DNA of 64,000 nucleotides from Alopecurus myosuroides. Its lineage: Eukaryota; Streptophyta; Magnoliopsida; Poales; Poaceae. Location: positions 495,131,166-495,195,165 of the forward strand of contig CM054058.1 of assembly GCA_028641055.1 (NCBI GenBank), read 5' to 3'. A model generated the notes under the pieces. It worked only from the letters and a program-made list of their open reading frames with translations. It was not told the DNA's origin and ran no database searches. Below, in pieces: positions 1-11,640 of the stretch. Position numbers and translations under genes: made by a program. Positions within the stretch are counted from its first letter, which is position 1. Each line of letters starts with the position of its first letter.

Positions 1-400
1 CAAAACATGTGCGTGGATTCACTCCGCGCCTTACGAATATAGACGGAGGGAGTATCAAAAATGGTTTGGCGGGAGGAGAAAAAAACGACACGTGTGCTCC
101 GCCAAATGAACTGGCGAAAAGTCCACCAGATGACTTGGCCGAAACTCACCTGCGGTGTGCCCGTTAGCACCGCTGTGAACGCCGATTGAAATGATGGGAG
201 GTGGCTTCCAGCCAACTGAGGTGGCGAAAAGTCCCCGTATTAGTTTTTTCACCCTTCCATCAGGCTATTTTTCCAATAAAATTCCGACCGGTCAATTTTG
301 ACCACATGGTTCGGCAGGAGGTTAAAGTTGTAAAATAAATATTCCATCCGTCCACTTTGATAAGGCACACATATTTGGGTCTTAGCTAAGAAAAAAGTTA
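1..400. other. Upstream intergenic DNA with one MITE end
   Basis: The motif ACGGAGGGAGTA at about 43-54 is the right end of a Stowaway-type terminal repeat followed by a TA. The rest of that element would lie to the left of the window. A second weak match (ATTCCATCCGTCC, near 340) is not paired. Nothing else is recognised before the GC-rich leader of the XH-domain gene. Confidence 0.35.
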
Positions 401-518
401 AGCAAGTCTTCACTTAGCTTCTCCCCTCCGCCAGCAACTGCGGCGGGCGGCGGCGCGCTTGCGGACCCCAGCCGCTCTCCTCCGCCTCCACCTTCTTCCT
501 CCTCTCAAAGCCCCTACA

Positions 519-2392
519 ATGTCCGAATCCGAGGGATCCGAATCTTACACCTCGGGCGATTCGGAATTTGCCCCAAGTACGAACGAGGCGGCCTGGCGCC
601 TCCGGCGCCTCGTGCGGGTCCGCGCGAACCTCCGCTTCCCCGACTGGCCCTTCGCAGCCCCACCCGCCATCCAGGAAGATTGGCCTCCGCGCCCTCGGCC
701 TCTTGGATTTCGTCCGCCTCGACCTCCCCTCCCCCGACATCGACCTCGTCGCCGAGTTCGTCGCCAACTACCGTACCAGTGATTTCCACGGGCAGACACA
801 TCGACTTCTCCCTCGAATCGTTCGCCAGCGCGCTCTTCCTCCCAGAAAAATCTCCGTATGCTACTGCTACCCCGGTCGGCAGCGGCTGGGAGAGGGCTAT
901 CGAGACCTCTGCCGCCAAAGACTTCGCCAAGGTTTACATCCAGCCGCCACTGGAAGCTTCCACTGCCGGAGGGCGCCCGTTAACCTTCTGGAGTTTCAGT
1001 TTGTGCAATCTGGAGAATGGCCGGCTAGATTTAGTCGACTGGACGGAGCTGCTCTGGCATCTAGTGGAGGATGAGATGCACCACTTGGTTGATAGTGAGA
1101 ACGCCTACAGGCTGAGCTACTACGGCGCGTATCTGCAGAGGCTCATCTGCGTCCAGATGCCGGAACTTTTGCCGCTGCCACGGGTGCTCTCCGAGGCGGA
1201 TGCATGGGCGTCATCGCACCACCGGGAGGAACGAGTAAGCTATGGAGCAGCTCTTAGTCAGAACCAAAAGTGTTGTTGCTGGGAGTCCGACATGCATAGG
1301 ATTGAAGCCACGATTGAAGCGAGGTCCAAGCAGCTTCACCTGGCAACTAAGAAAATCGATTTGGCATCAGAGAAGCTCACCACCGCATCCGAAAAGTTCG
1401 AAGCCGCATCCAAACAATTCGAAGAGAGAGGAAAACAAGCTGTCGATCAAGAAGACGGCGGCACGCAGGCAACGGGATCACTTAACACGGCACTGCTTGC
1501 CAGAGAAAGAGAAAGCAACGATGAGTTGCAAGGTGCTCGGAAGCTGCTCATTGAGGTATGTGATGTGTGAGCAACCACCAATACCTTCTTGGTGAACAAC
1601 GATAAATCAAGTATTAGATGCAATCTGATAAATGATGTTTGAAGATCCATGTATTCCATACTACTTCCACAGTCATTAATTTTGTTCCTAAGCATGAAGC
1701 TTGTGTTCGCATTTCATCAAAGGCAATCTATTTCATGTTTGCACAGGCCTTGCGGAAATCTACAAACAGCCGGTCAAATATATGTGTCAAAAGGTTGGGC
1801 GAGATTGACCCTAAAGCATTTGCACATGCTTGCGGGACAAATGTATCAAGCGAGAACGCACAATTTGACTCCGCTCTTCTTTGTTCAAAGTGGCAATCGG
1901 AAATTGCAAACCCGGAGTGGTATCCTTTTAGGATAGTCACGGTGGATGGTAAAGCTACAGTATGTGGACACCGAAACCTCTCTTTTATTGTTCTAAAAAG
2001 GGTACTGCCATGCTCTAATGCAAAAATACCGAGCAGCTGCATACATACATCGGATGCAACAATTGCATCTGTTTCCGCAAACATGCTTTCCTTTTTGTCA
2101 TAAACTTGCAAGCATTTCGATGATTCTAGCCAGACGGTGACAATCTTTCGTTCCTCTTGTGTAGGAAATTCTTGTTGAGGAGGACGAGAAGCTCCGTGGG
2201 TTAAAAGAAGAGCACGGCGAGGAAGTCTACGCCTGGGTAACAAAGGCGCTACGTGAAATCAACGAGTACAACCCCAGCGGGCGCTACGCCGTGCCGGAGC
2301 TGTGGAACTGCAAGGAGGACCGGAGAGCGACGCTGGAGGAGGCCATGCAGTTCGTCCTGAAACAATGGCAGTCAAACAAGAGGAAGCGCTGA
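519..2392 (+). pseudogene. XH-domain protein (IDN2/FDM-like), first exon frameshifted
   Basis: Three exons are readable. Exon 1 starts at the ATG at 519 (MSESEGSESYTSGDSEF) and ends at 1555 before GTATGT. Exon 2 is 1747-1959 and exon 3 is 2165-2392, both in phase 0. Exons 2-3 encode an XH domain ([42 protein letters not shown], ending QSNKRKR). In plants this domain caps IDN2/FDM proteins, which act with the RNA-directed DNA methylation machinery. Residues before it (about 1290-1430) repeat a K/E-rich helix and look like a coiled coil. No XS or XS-type zinc finger is visible. In exon 1 the plausible protein changes frame twice, near 680-700 (AIQED to LDFVRLDLP) and near 790-797 (SDFHG to RHIDFSLE). 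The locus is therefore a pseudogene, or it contains two sequence errors. An in-frame ATG at 1076 could still start a shorter product. Confidence 0.7.
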
Positions 2393-3239
2393 GCTCCATC
2401 ACAACATGTTGATCTGAGGCTGGGGTGTCTCGTGCTGTTGCTTTCATATATGATGTGATGCTTTTGCTTGTGCGCCTTGAGCTCACCTAATGTAGCAGTT
2501 GACTGGTTCTTACCTAATGTAGTAGTTCACTGGTTCTTAATGATCATGAAACTAGATTGATTAGCTATTGTATAGCCCTGGCGTTGATGGTAGTACTGAT
2601 TTCAGCAATGTATTTAGTTTCCTCTTGTGTTATTATATCATCAATATGTATGTGATGCTTGCCCCCGGGAGAAGAGCAGCTTACCATAGCTCAACGGTCT
2701 GCATGCCTACGAGCCTCTTCGGCCACACCATCACTAACGTGGCCGTCCCACTTGTCTTTCCACTGTCAGGTTCACCACAGTTGTCGGTGTCTGGGAGGAC
2801 GACAACGAAGAAGAGGTAGATCTTTCTGAATTCTTCAGAACCTAATTGCTATATTTGTAAAACGAAGAAGAGGCAAATACACCGACAACTGTGGAGAAGA
2901 GCAGCTAACCACATGTTACGTAGAGCTCAACCCCCAGCTGAAGGGAGTGTCAGGCAAAACATGACTCTGAAAGTAAAGTTCATACTAGTTTCAATGATCC
3001 ACAACCCAAAAACAGATATATCGGACGGATATTGACAAGTGCACAGGTTGATCATTTAACCACGATCCAAACAAAGCACGGAGGTTTATTCCTGAAAAAC
3101 TACTAATATTGCTTCACCAAGTAACAGGTTCATCATCCTACATGTTGCTGCTACTACCACTTCTACATACTAACCAAACCAAATCATCTGTACCGTAAGC
3201 TCGACAGCGCCGCCCTGAAAGACGCCTTTTCCAACCTTC
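2393..3239. other. Convergent intergenic gap with rearranged repeats
   Basis: This gap separates the 3' ends of the XH gene (+) and the dehydrogenase (-). Around 2675-2910 short blocks recur: GGAGAAGAGCAGCT at about 2670 and 2894, AACGAAGAAGAGG at about 2803 and 2861, and CACAGTTGTCGGTGT near 2773 against its inverted form near 2879. No open gene was found. The left part should hold the 3' UTR of the XH gene and the right part the 3' UTR of the dehydrogenase. Confidence 0.5.
2907..2958 (+). repeat. Inverted 52-bp copy of dehydrogenase exon 8
   Basis: Read on the plus strand, 2907-2958 matches the reverse complement of 3351-3402 at 51 of 52 positions (the mismatch is TAGAG against TAGGG). The matched part encodes [17 protein letters not shown] of exon 8. 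It lies about 280 bp beyond the stop codon of the same gene, in the opposite orientation, so a minus-strand transcript that reads this far would contain both arms. Confidence 0.85.
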
Positions 3240-6200
3240 TCAGTGGCTGGCAGATCTGACGAGGTCTTCGCTGAATTCCCAGAGCCGTTGCGCCAAGGCG
3301 TCGTTCTTGGCCGATTTGCTCGTCTTCTCCTCGTTGCAGTCAGCAAAGTATTTGCCTGACACTCCCTTCAGCTGGGGGTTGAGCCCTACGTAACATGTGG
3401 TTGCCGCTCCCTGAAAAGAAACATGAACCATGTTTTTTTTGTAAGAGAAAGTTCAATTCACAAGAAGTTACTTATTAATGTTCTTAAACACAGTTATTAT
3501 AGCCGTTGCTAGGGATAAGCGTTTAATTAAATGACAAGCAAGAATAGGGAAGGACCTGGGGTACATTCTTCCAAAAGAAGTAGGTGACGAATTGAACCAA
3601 CTCTGCAAGAGGAAACAAACAAATTTCAGAACGCGGTGGAGCGATGAAGGAACTGCCAAAACTTCCTGACGTTTCACAAAAAAGATTCACAATGATGACT
3701 GAGCTTGAGAGCATACTCATGAGAGAATAGGAGTGCCTCATCAAATTGGTCATGATCAACCCAGGATGAACGCAGTTAACTGTGATGTTAGCTCCTTCCT
3801 CCTGTTTTAGTAACATCATTCATGGTTCATCAGAACGAACACAGCATAACAACGACGATAACTGACAACAGTTTTAGTAAGAAAAATCAAGATAAGCAAG
3901 GTATTAGAGCTTGGTAATCTCTGCAAAGAGTTTGAGAAAAATAGTACCTTGAGCCGTCTAGAGAGCTCTCTCGCGTGCAGAATGTTTGCTAGCTTAGATT
4001 GTCCATAGGCCATTTTATCATTGTATCTGCCAATACGAAACAATATTAGCAACAGTTGAATCAAAAGTACCATGTTATTCTATAAAGAACCATAAGAACC
4101 CATACACTTTCTGGTCATTGAGCTCATCAAACTGAATTCCCTTTGGATATGTATGGTGGTGGGCAATTGAGGCCAAGTTCACAATGCGGCCTTCAATACC
4201 CGTAGACTTAGCAGTTGCTTTCATGTTATCAAGGAGAAGGTTGGTCAGCAGAAAGTGACCTGGTTGAGCATAAGGAGAGAGAAAAAATGATTAGTATCAG
4301 GATATCACCGCTGATATTGCCTGTTTCATGTATTTCTAAAAGTTAGAGACAATACCGAGATGGTTGGTGGCAAACTGCACCTCAATATCATCTTCAGACA
4401 GTTTGAAAGGACAGAACATCACACCTGCATTGTTTCTGCAGAACAGAAATATTTTGGACGGCTTAATTCAGTGAAATTTACACGGTGCTGCAAATACACT
4501 AGCAATGATAAACAACAATCAAGATATTTAAACCAATTAAGTGTCATAAGAGATGAAGTAGGTTACATCAAGACGTTCAGAGGAAGATTCATCGAGTTGA
4601 ACTGGTCGGCGAAGGCTCTGACAGACTTGAGGGAGTTAAGGTCAAGCTTCAGAACATCGACACGAGCTGTTGGGTTTGCCTCTGTGATGCCCTTCCTTGC
4701 CTCTGATGCAGCCTCTGTGTTTCTCGCGGCAATGATGACATGGGCTCCTCTCAGGGCAAGGACCCGCGAGGTCTCTAGACCAATGCCACTAGATCCTCCT
4801 GAGAGATATCAGAATTCGAGATTTCAATAAAAAATGAATAGATCCTAAACTTACTGCGGTTAAAAAATAACTTATAGGAGAATCTATCTGTTCGGGGAAA
4901 AGCTAGTGGCACTGGTACTCAATGAAAACAGTTCAGGAAACCAGCTCCCATCAACTTAAGCAGACTTGGTTATCAATAAATGCAGAAATTAGCCTCACAA
5001 CCATCCAGGAAAAGGACACAGATTTCGAGATTTCAACATTTGAAGTAAACATGGAAGCTTGAAGAGAGTATAGTGCAATTAAAAGTGTAGAAGAAGATTG
5101 GCATCTAACTGAAAGGATCTTTTCCCTGTAGAATATAAATCTGTCATGGAACGAGCTTAGACTAATGCACATAGCAGAGAGACAAAAAAAAAAGTATGCC
5201 CCTCTCCATAGCCTACTCATAAATTTCAGTCTCTCATCAAGATAAAATTTTCAGCGCTACTACTTGAGACAACTCTAAGCTGCAGTACCAGATTAATGTG
5301 ATTATTATCGGTGAGAAACTTGCTGTATCTATCCGCGATTTGGCTTACCGCCAAAAAAGCATCAATCCGAGGTGTGGCACTAACAGACAACACCGAATTT
5401 TTTTTTAACCAAAAGTAGGTATTATGGATATTTGATTGGTTCTTGTAAAGAGGAGCACTAACAGATAGCTCTAATTTTTTTTTTTCCAGAATTGATTCAA
5501 GGCCACAGAAAACCATGCTGCATGTACTCCCATGCTCCACAGGAAAAGAGAGGAATTATCCAAATTTCTCTCACAAACAAAAAGTTTTTTAAAAAAGGCA
5601 GGAATTTTCCTTTCAAGAACATGCAAATTTTCAGGCAGAGATGAGAAGCATCAGAACGAGGATAGGTCAGTACAGTTGAGTAGAACACATCATACATCTC
5701 AAGCAGTTAATTCGGTGCATAAGAAGTATGCTAGCAGGGCAGGATAAACAGTGTACTTATTTTGGTTACTGAACCTTACACCATTCAACACGCAAACATA
5801 TTGTAGTACTCCGTACTACTACTAGCAGGTTCTAGGTAGCACCGTCGCTGCGTCTGCTAGTGACAGGCAGGCAGTAATTACTCATAAACCAACAGCCAAT
5901 TCAGGGATGAGAGCACCAAACAGTTAAAAAAAAAGAGGATGCTGGAAAGAGGATGAATTATGTAGATTTGTCACACCAAACAGTCAATTATAAGATAAAA
6001 AAAGGCAGTAATTTTAGTTTCAAGTAGTTGCAATTTTTCAAGAATAGAGATGAGAGCATCATAACAAGGACGGGTTAGTAAAGTTGAGTACAGAGCACAT
6101 CATCATAGATCTCAACAGGGACTAGCTAGTATCGTATTTAGCGGTTAATTGAGCACAGCAGAGCATGTGAGCAGGGCATGATGTTATTACTGAATCTTTA

Positions 6201-6808
6201 CACTATCAGGGGAGGCTCTGGTGTGTTGAACTCGTCAAACAGCAAATCCAATAATGCAAAACATTGTAGTACTAGTGGTGGAAAAGGTAATAGTAGCGCT
6301 GTGGCTGCGGCTGCTGGTGACAGACGGCAGTAATCAGGCATCATAAAGCAAGAGCCAATTCGGGGTGGGCCTAGAGAGAAGAGAGCATCAAAGCAGGCAG
6401 GCAGGCAGAAGAAAGATTCCTCCCATCTCCATGGAGGAACACGAACAATCTACGACCCGGCTAAGTACAAGGACGCAATGCGATCTATCTGGTCCGCCGC
6501 GAGGCAAGGCAGGGCAAAAGGAGAAACAGAGGGAGGGAGCGATGGTTGGAATGCTGGTGGGTCTTACCTGTGACGATGACGGTGAGGGCGGAGGCGTCGA
6601 CGCCGTTTGTGACCTGCTCGGCGGTGGAGGCGGAGCCGAAGCCGCTGGCGCCCGGCTTGCCGGTGATGAGCGCGAGGACCCTCCGGATCGCCATCCCCTT
6701 GGACTTCCGGAACCAGCAGAAGAGCAGCAGCGCTAGCGGAACCAGAACGGAGAAGAGGATGAATGTGAGTACCCAGGAAGAGGAGAGGAGGGAGGAGGAA
6801 GTCGACAT
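3240..6808 (-). CDS. TIC32-like short-chain dehydrogenase/reductase
   Basis: Eight exons join in phase: 6568-6808, 4567-4798, 4356-4435, 4100-4259, 3948-4026, 3717-3801, 3556-3602 and 3240-3410. They give 364 residues with no internal stop. An N-terminal hydrophobic segment (about residues 10-32, ending FCWFRKSKG) precedes a Rossmann fold with TGGSSGIG (split across exons 1-2), NNAG, the serine in VNLAS, and YGQSK. These supply the classical SDR cofactor and catalytic residues. The C-terminal half ([31 protein letters not shown]) is typical of the TIC32 group, NADP(H)-dependent enzymes linked to the chloroplast inner envelope translocon. Envelope location here is inferred from the family only. 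All introns are GT-AG; intron 1 (1.77 kb) holds a direct duplication. The start at 6808 is the first ATG and precedes the hydrophobic segment. Confidence 0.9.
5588..6365. repeat. Direct duplication inside intron 1 of the dehydrogenase
   Basis: Two diverged copies, about 5588-5925 and about 5996-6365, follow each other. Each runs from a AAAAAAGGCAG(G/T)AATTTT start, through GAGATGAGA-GCATC and ACATTGTAGTACT-like blocks, to a GACAG-CGGCAGTAAT and CCAATTC-GGG end. They differ by many substitutions and small gaps, so the duplication is not recent. Confidence 0.7.
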
Positions 6809-6937
6809 GAGAGTCTACTCGAGCAAATCCTCACCTGGAGTTTGGAGCGGAAGGAGTTGACGGATAAATCGATGGGAGTTGGAAGGGAGGCGGGCGGCGC
6901 GCACGGGCTGACGGGCGCGAGCCGTGCGGGGAGGAGG

Positions 6938-6946
6938 TTATTTATG
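6938..6946 (-). promoter_or_regulatory. TATA-like box of the dehydrogenase gene
   Basis: Read on the minus strand the sequence is CATAAATAACC, set in GC-rich DNA about 130 bp upstream of the ATG at 6808. Position and context fit a core promoter. No transcription start is known. Confidence 0.45.
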
Positions 6947-7553
6947 GCCGCGCCGCGGGGGTAGCAGCGGTTCGGTTGGGGAGTAGGCAGCCCGGCCGGC
7001 CGGCCTCGACGCAAACTCAAATTTTTACTGCTCTCTTCGTGCACGGGAAGGATTCGTGGTCGTCACGAGTGGACAAAGATCGCATCTTTTGTGTTCACGC
7101 CTCTGTGCTGCTGAGAGCCTTGTGCACAAAGAAAGAAAGAAAGAAAGAGATCGAAAGAGTCGAGACTCGAGAGTTCACACGTACTCCGTACAGTATATTG
7201 ACCTTCACACGTACTGTAGTTGCAATAATTACTCCGGTGAACTCTTCGAATCGATGTGTACACTCCAAGAAGACAGGTGATGGATGGCCACTGTTGCTTC
7301 GAGGTGTGTCCTTCCTTGTAATCTTTCCCCATTTTTTGTTTGAGGAATCAATCTTTCCCGACTTGATCCATGGCCCATCGCTTTGTGACCACACCATGCA
7401 TGTCTCCCTCTACTTCATTCTTTCGCTCTAGCCAACGATTCCAACCACGATTCACACCCCTATCTTACCATTCCTTCAGATGACAACGCCTGCCAATTCA
7501 CACCATGCATACACCCGACATATCTGCTGGTGTCACCGAGTAGATTTCATCTA

Positions 7554-7677
7554 CTCCCTCAGTCTCAAATTAATTGTCACAAAGTTTGACAAAAATGGAT
7601 GTATCTAGACATAGTTTAGTGTTAGATACATCCACTTTTTGTCAAACTTTGGGATAATTAATTTGAGACGAAGGGAG
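7554..7677. mobile_element. Stowaway-type MITE, 124 bp
   Basis: The element starts CTCCCTCAGTCTCAAATTA and ends with the near-complement TAATTTGAGACGAAGGGAG. It is flanked by TA at 7552-7553 and 7678-7679. The two halves fold into one long hairpin, including GGATGTATCTA against TAGATACATCC. Terminal sequence, length and TA duplication match Stowaway (Tc1/mariner-derived) MITEs. Confidence 0.9.
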
Positions 7678-7679
7678 TA

Positions 7680-8189
7680 CTATAACCTATAACCGTTTTT
7701 TTGTGAAGAGGGAGAAGTCCAAAGGACCTAGGGAGCTGCATCAAGTATGTGGAAAATACACATCTGCATACGAGGTCAACTGCCCCGTTTTCAAAACGGA
7801 GAGTGCCGAGGGAGTGTGTGTGTTTGACAATGGGTTTTTTTTAGCTCGCTGTCGTTTCTGTAACAAAATTTCTCCTTCTTCTATAAAAATTCGGTATGCA
7901 ATTGCATACTCTCGAGTTGCCCCGTTTTCAAAAAAAAAAAACCCCCGTAAGGTCTACATTATACACAGGGAAACTTAAGAAAATCAAAATTACACCAACA
8001 TCCCTAAGTTGTACAAAAAGGGATACGGGGAACGTTGTCGAGTCCCCCACCGCATCGAATCAGCGAGGAAGGACAACTTCAAACCATAGCCACCAACATC
8101 ACCATTAGGGATAAGGCCACTTGGGGCGGGTGAACTGAAGGCGGAGTTTTTTTTTATGGGACGCCTCCCCTTTTCGAACGGTATTATGT
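7680..8189. other. Unassigned intergenic DNA
   Basis: The block contains homopolymer runs (A at about 7930-7941) and short repeats of TTGCCCCGTTTTCAAAA (near 7917, and a variant near 7785). No gene, MITE or LTR signal was recognised. Confidence 0.4.
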
Positions 8190-9143
8190 CCATCCCCCAC
8201 GCCTGAACATTACCATTGCAGGCTTCAGTCTGACATTGGGTCCCACCCATCAGAATCTTCATTAGTAGGGGCTTAGCAGAATGACTAGGGTTTTTTGTAA
8301 ATTTATTACGCTGGACCGGTGCTTTTTTTTACATGAAAACAATATTTCGTTTTTTTTTTTAACATTTACCAAAGTTGAGCTCTATTTGGTGCATCGCCCT
8401 GTACGACTACAAACTACAACGTGCATGTATACATCTCTTTCTAAGCTCTAACCAACAATACCAACGACGATGAACACCACTCTGTTATCATAATACCTTC
8501 ACATGACAACATATATCAGTTCACGCCATACAAGAATACATCAGAAACCAGCGAATATGCGAGTAATGCTACATCTACAGACAGATCCTAGGGACCAGTG
8601 CTTGCAGAATTATATGTCATCATTTGGTTGGTAGCCGGGATGGGCCCACCAATGGAAATTTAGGGGGACAATTTAAAGAGGGACAAGTATCCCCGTAGTT
8701 TCTTTTCCATAGCCACAGTCAGTAAACGTAAGATTTTTGAAAATATATCTACTCTTAATTCCACATATTATGATTGTTTTCGCAAATATACTTACTCTTT
8801 ATCTCCCCCGAACATTACCATTGCGGGGTTCAGTCTGACACTGGGTCTCATCCCTAATCTTCATTAGTATGGGCTTAGCAGAATGACTAGGGTTTTTGTA
8901 AGTTTGCTACATTGGAACGGTGATATTTTTTTTACATGAAAACAACATTTCGGTGGTTTTTGAAAAATCGAGCCAAAGTTGAGCTTTATTGGTGCATCGC
9001 CCTGCGCGACTATAAGGTGCATGTAAACAATACCAACGACGATGAACACCACTATGTTTTCATAATTCCTTCACATGACAACATCTCTCAATTCACACCA
9101 TACGAGAATACATCAGACACCAGCGAATATACGAGTAATGTTA
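8190..9143. repeat. Degenerate direct duplication beside element B
   Basis: Two copies of the same roughly 400-bp block are present, at about 8195-8575 and about 8812-9143. Shared blocks in order are GAACATTACCATTGC, GGGCTTAGCAGAATGACTAG, TACATGAAAACAA, GGTGCATCGCCCTG, CAATACCAACGACGATGAAC and CGAGTAATG. A weaker third relative of the right part lies at about 7425-7510. The second copy is cut by the start of LTR element B at 9144. Confidence 0.75.
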
Positions 9144-9926
9144 TTATATGTCTCAAACGTATCCATAATTTCTGATGTTTCATGTTGTTTTGATGATTTA
9201 TGCTACATGTTTTCTATACACTTTATGTTATTTTTATGGATTTTCTGGGACTCTATTGACAAGATGCCACAGAGCTAGTTCTTGTTTTCTGTTGTTTTTA
9301 GTTTCAAGAAAGTTTTATTCTGGAAATATTCTCGGAATTGGACGAAACAAAACCAGAAGTCTTAGAAATTCGTCACGTACAGGGAGTCCGGAGGAGACCC
9401 GGAGGGGGGCCTCAGGGCCCCCACACCATGAGGCGGCGCCCCCTCCCCTCTGGCCGTGCCCAGGGGTGGTGTGGGCCTCTGGCCGCCCACCGACGTTGCC
9501 CTCTCGCCTATTTATACCTCTCGGAGGTTTAACCCTAAAGATACGAGCCTTTTCCACAAACACATCCGCAGCCACCGCATCGTCAACCCTAGTTCGGGAG
9601 GGTTCTGGAGATCTCCCGGCACCCTCTCGGGAGGGGGAATCATCACCGGAGGGCTCTTCATCACCATGCCTGACTCCGGAGTGATGAGTGAGTAGTTCAT
9701 CCCCGGACTACGGGTCCATAGTAGTAGCTAGATGGTTGTTCTCTCCTATTTATGCCTCATGTTTAGATCTTGTGGCTGCCTAACATGATCGAGATCATCT
9801 TATTGTAATGCTACATGTTGTGTTTGCTGGGATCTGATGAATATTGAATGCTATGTCCAATGATTATCAATCTATCATGTTCTTTTCATGTGTATGTTAT
9901 TTATGATCTTGCATGCTCTCTGTTAC

Positions 9927-11640
9927 TGATACGTCTCCAACGTATCTATAATTTCAGATGTTCCATGATGATATTATGCCAATTGCTACATGTTTTATTC
10001 ATTCTTTATGTCATTTTTATCGATTTTCCGTACTAACCTATTGACAAGATGCCACAGAGCCAGTTCCCTGTTTTCTGTTGTTTTTGGTTTCAAAAAATTT
10101 GTTCTGGAAATATTCTCGGAATTGGAAAATTCGAAACCCGGAAGTTTTAGAATTCCCGAAGGTTCCACGGAGTCCCGAAGAGACCCGGGGGGCTTTGGGG
10201 GCCCACACCATAGGGTGGCGCCCCCCTTGGCCGCGTCGGGGGGTGGTGTGGGGGCCCCAGGACTCCACCGCCTTTGCCCTTTCACCTATTTATTCCCCTC
10301 CGAAAGAAAACCCTAGGCAACTGATCAAAAATCCCCAAAAAGTTCCGGAGCCGCCGCCGTCGTCAAACCTAGATCAGGGGGGTTCTGAAGCTGTCTCCCG
10401 GCACCCTGCCGGAGAGGAGATCATCACCGGAGTCCTCTTCACCACCATGCCTGCCTCCGGAGTGATGCGTGAGTAGTTCATCCTTGGACTACGGGTCCAT
10501 TAGTAGTAGCTAGATGGTTGTCTTCTCCTCCTATGCCTCAATGTTTAGATCTCGTGAGCTGCCTAACATGATCGAGATTGTTCTTATGTAATTCTATGTG
10601 TTGTGTTTGCTGGGATCCGATGAATATTGAACTTATGCCAAGTTGATTATAGTCTTTATTGCATATGTTATTTGTGATCTTGCATGCTTTCCGTTGCTAG
10701 TGGTTGGTCTGGCCAAGTAGTTGCTAGTGACTCCAAGAGGGAGTATTTATGCTCGATAGTTGGGTTCATGCCTCCTTTTCGCCTGTGCTCGAGTGACAGA
10801 AACGTGACGGGGGAGGATGTGATGTTTCCACTAGGGAGAAAACATCGGTGTGAGTGCCCGTGTGTACAATCATTGCTTACATTACACACATTGCTTAATG
10901 CGATTATCTGTTGTTTGCAACTTAATACGTAAGGGGGTTCGGATGATAACCTTAGGGTGTATTATTAGTCATAGATGCAGTTGGATTACGGTCTATGTAT
11001 ATTGTTGTAATGCCCGCACTAAATATCATAGTAGTCATCAAGTCATGAATGTGCACTATGGTGCAACCTCTATTTGTCAATTGCCTAGCTGTAATTTGTT
11101 CACCCAGCTTGCTATCTTTTATGGAGAGACGCCACTAGTGAACCTATGAACCCCGGTCCATTTTCCTACACTGTTAAACAAACCACTACAATTTCCTGCT
11201 TTCTTTACTTACTGCAAGCATACACCATTTCCACACTATACGTCTAATCTTTGTTTTCGGCAAGACCGGTGAGATTGATAACCTCACTGTACCGTTGAGA
11301 CAAAGTATTTTGGTTTTGTTGTGTGCAGGTTCCGTGTTGTTGCTGACACCGGTGAGGCGCCATCACCGCCATTAGTGGCATCAACCTTCCGAAGATCCTA
11401 TTTCTCCTACTGGATTGATAACCTTGGTTCTTAACTGAGGGAAATTTTTACCGCTGCACTCATCACACCCTCCTCTTGGGGTTCCCAACACACCAACCAT
11501 AGCAACTAGAATTTTTGTAGCAAAGAATTTCTGTCGCCATCAACGTTTGCATCAAAGAATTTCTGGCGTCGTTGCCGGGGACTTAAAATTCATCATCATC
11601 ATCAAGAAGTCTCCCCGTCCATACGCGATCACAATCAGCA
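9927..11640 (+). mobile_element. Lone LTR (E) inserted in the 5' LTR of B
   Basis: The 1,714-bp insert begins TGATACGTCTCC and ends ATCAGCA. It is flanked by the exact 5-bp duplication GTTAC (9922-9926 and 11641-11645). Removing it restores a continuous B LTR (CATGCTCTCTGTTAC joined to TAGTAGATGCTC), as seen in the other LTR copies. It is a related LTR, but its 3' part is different and contains TGGCGTCGTTGCCGGGGA near 11570. No internal coding domain is present, so it is probably a solo LTR. Confidence 0.8.

Noticed and set aside
680..1570. Open frame of 296 codons as a complete protein start
   Set aside because: It begins with TTG, not ATG, and the homologous N-terminal part lies in two other frames; it is used only as part of exon 1.
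11569..11586. tRNA-Asp-like sequence as a tRNA gene
   Set aside because: Only the 18-base complement of a tRNA 3' end is present here and at the other primer sites; no cloverleaf.
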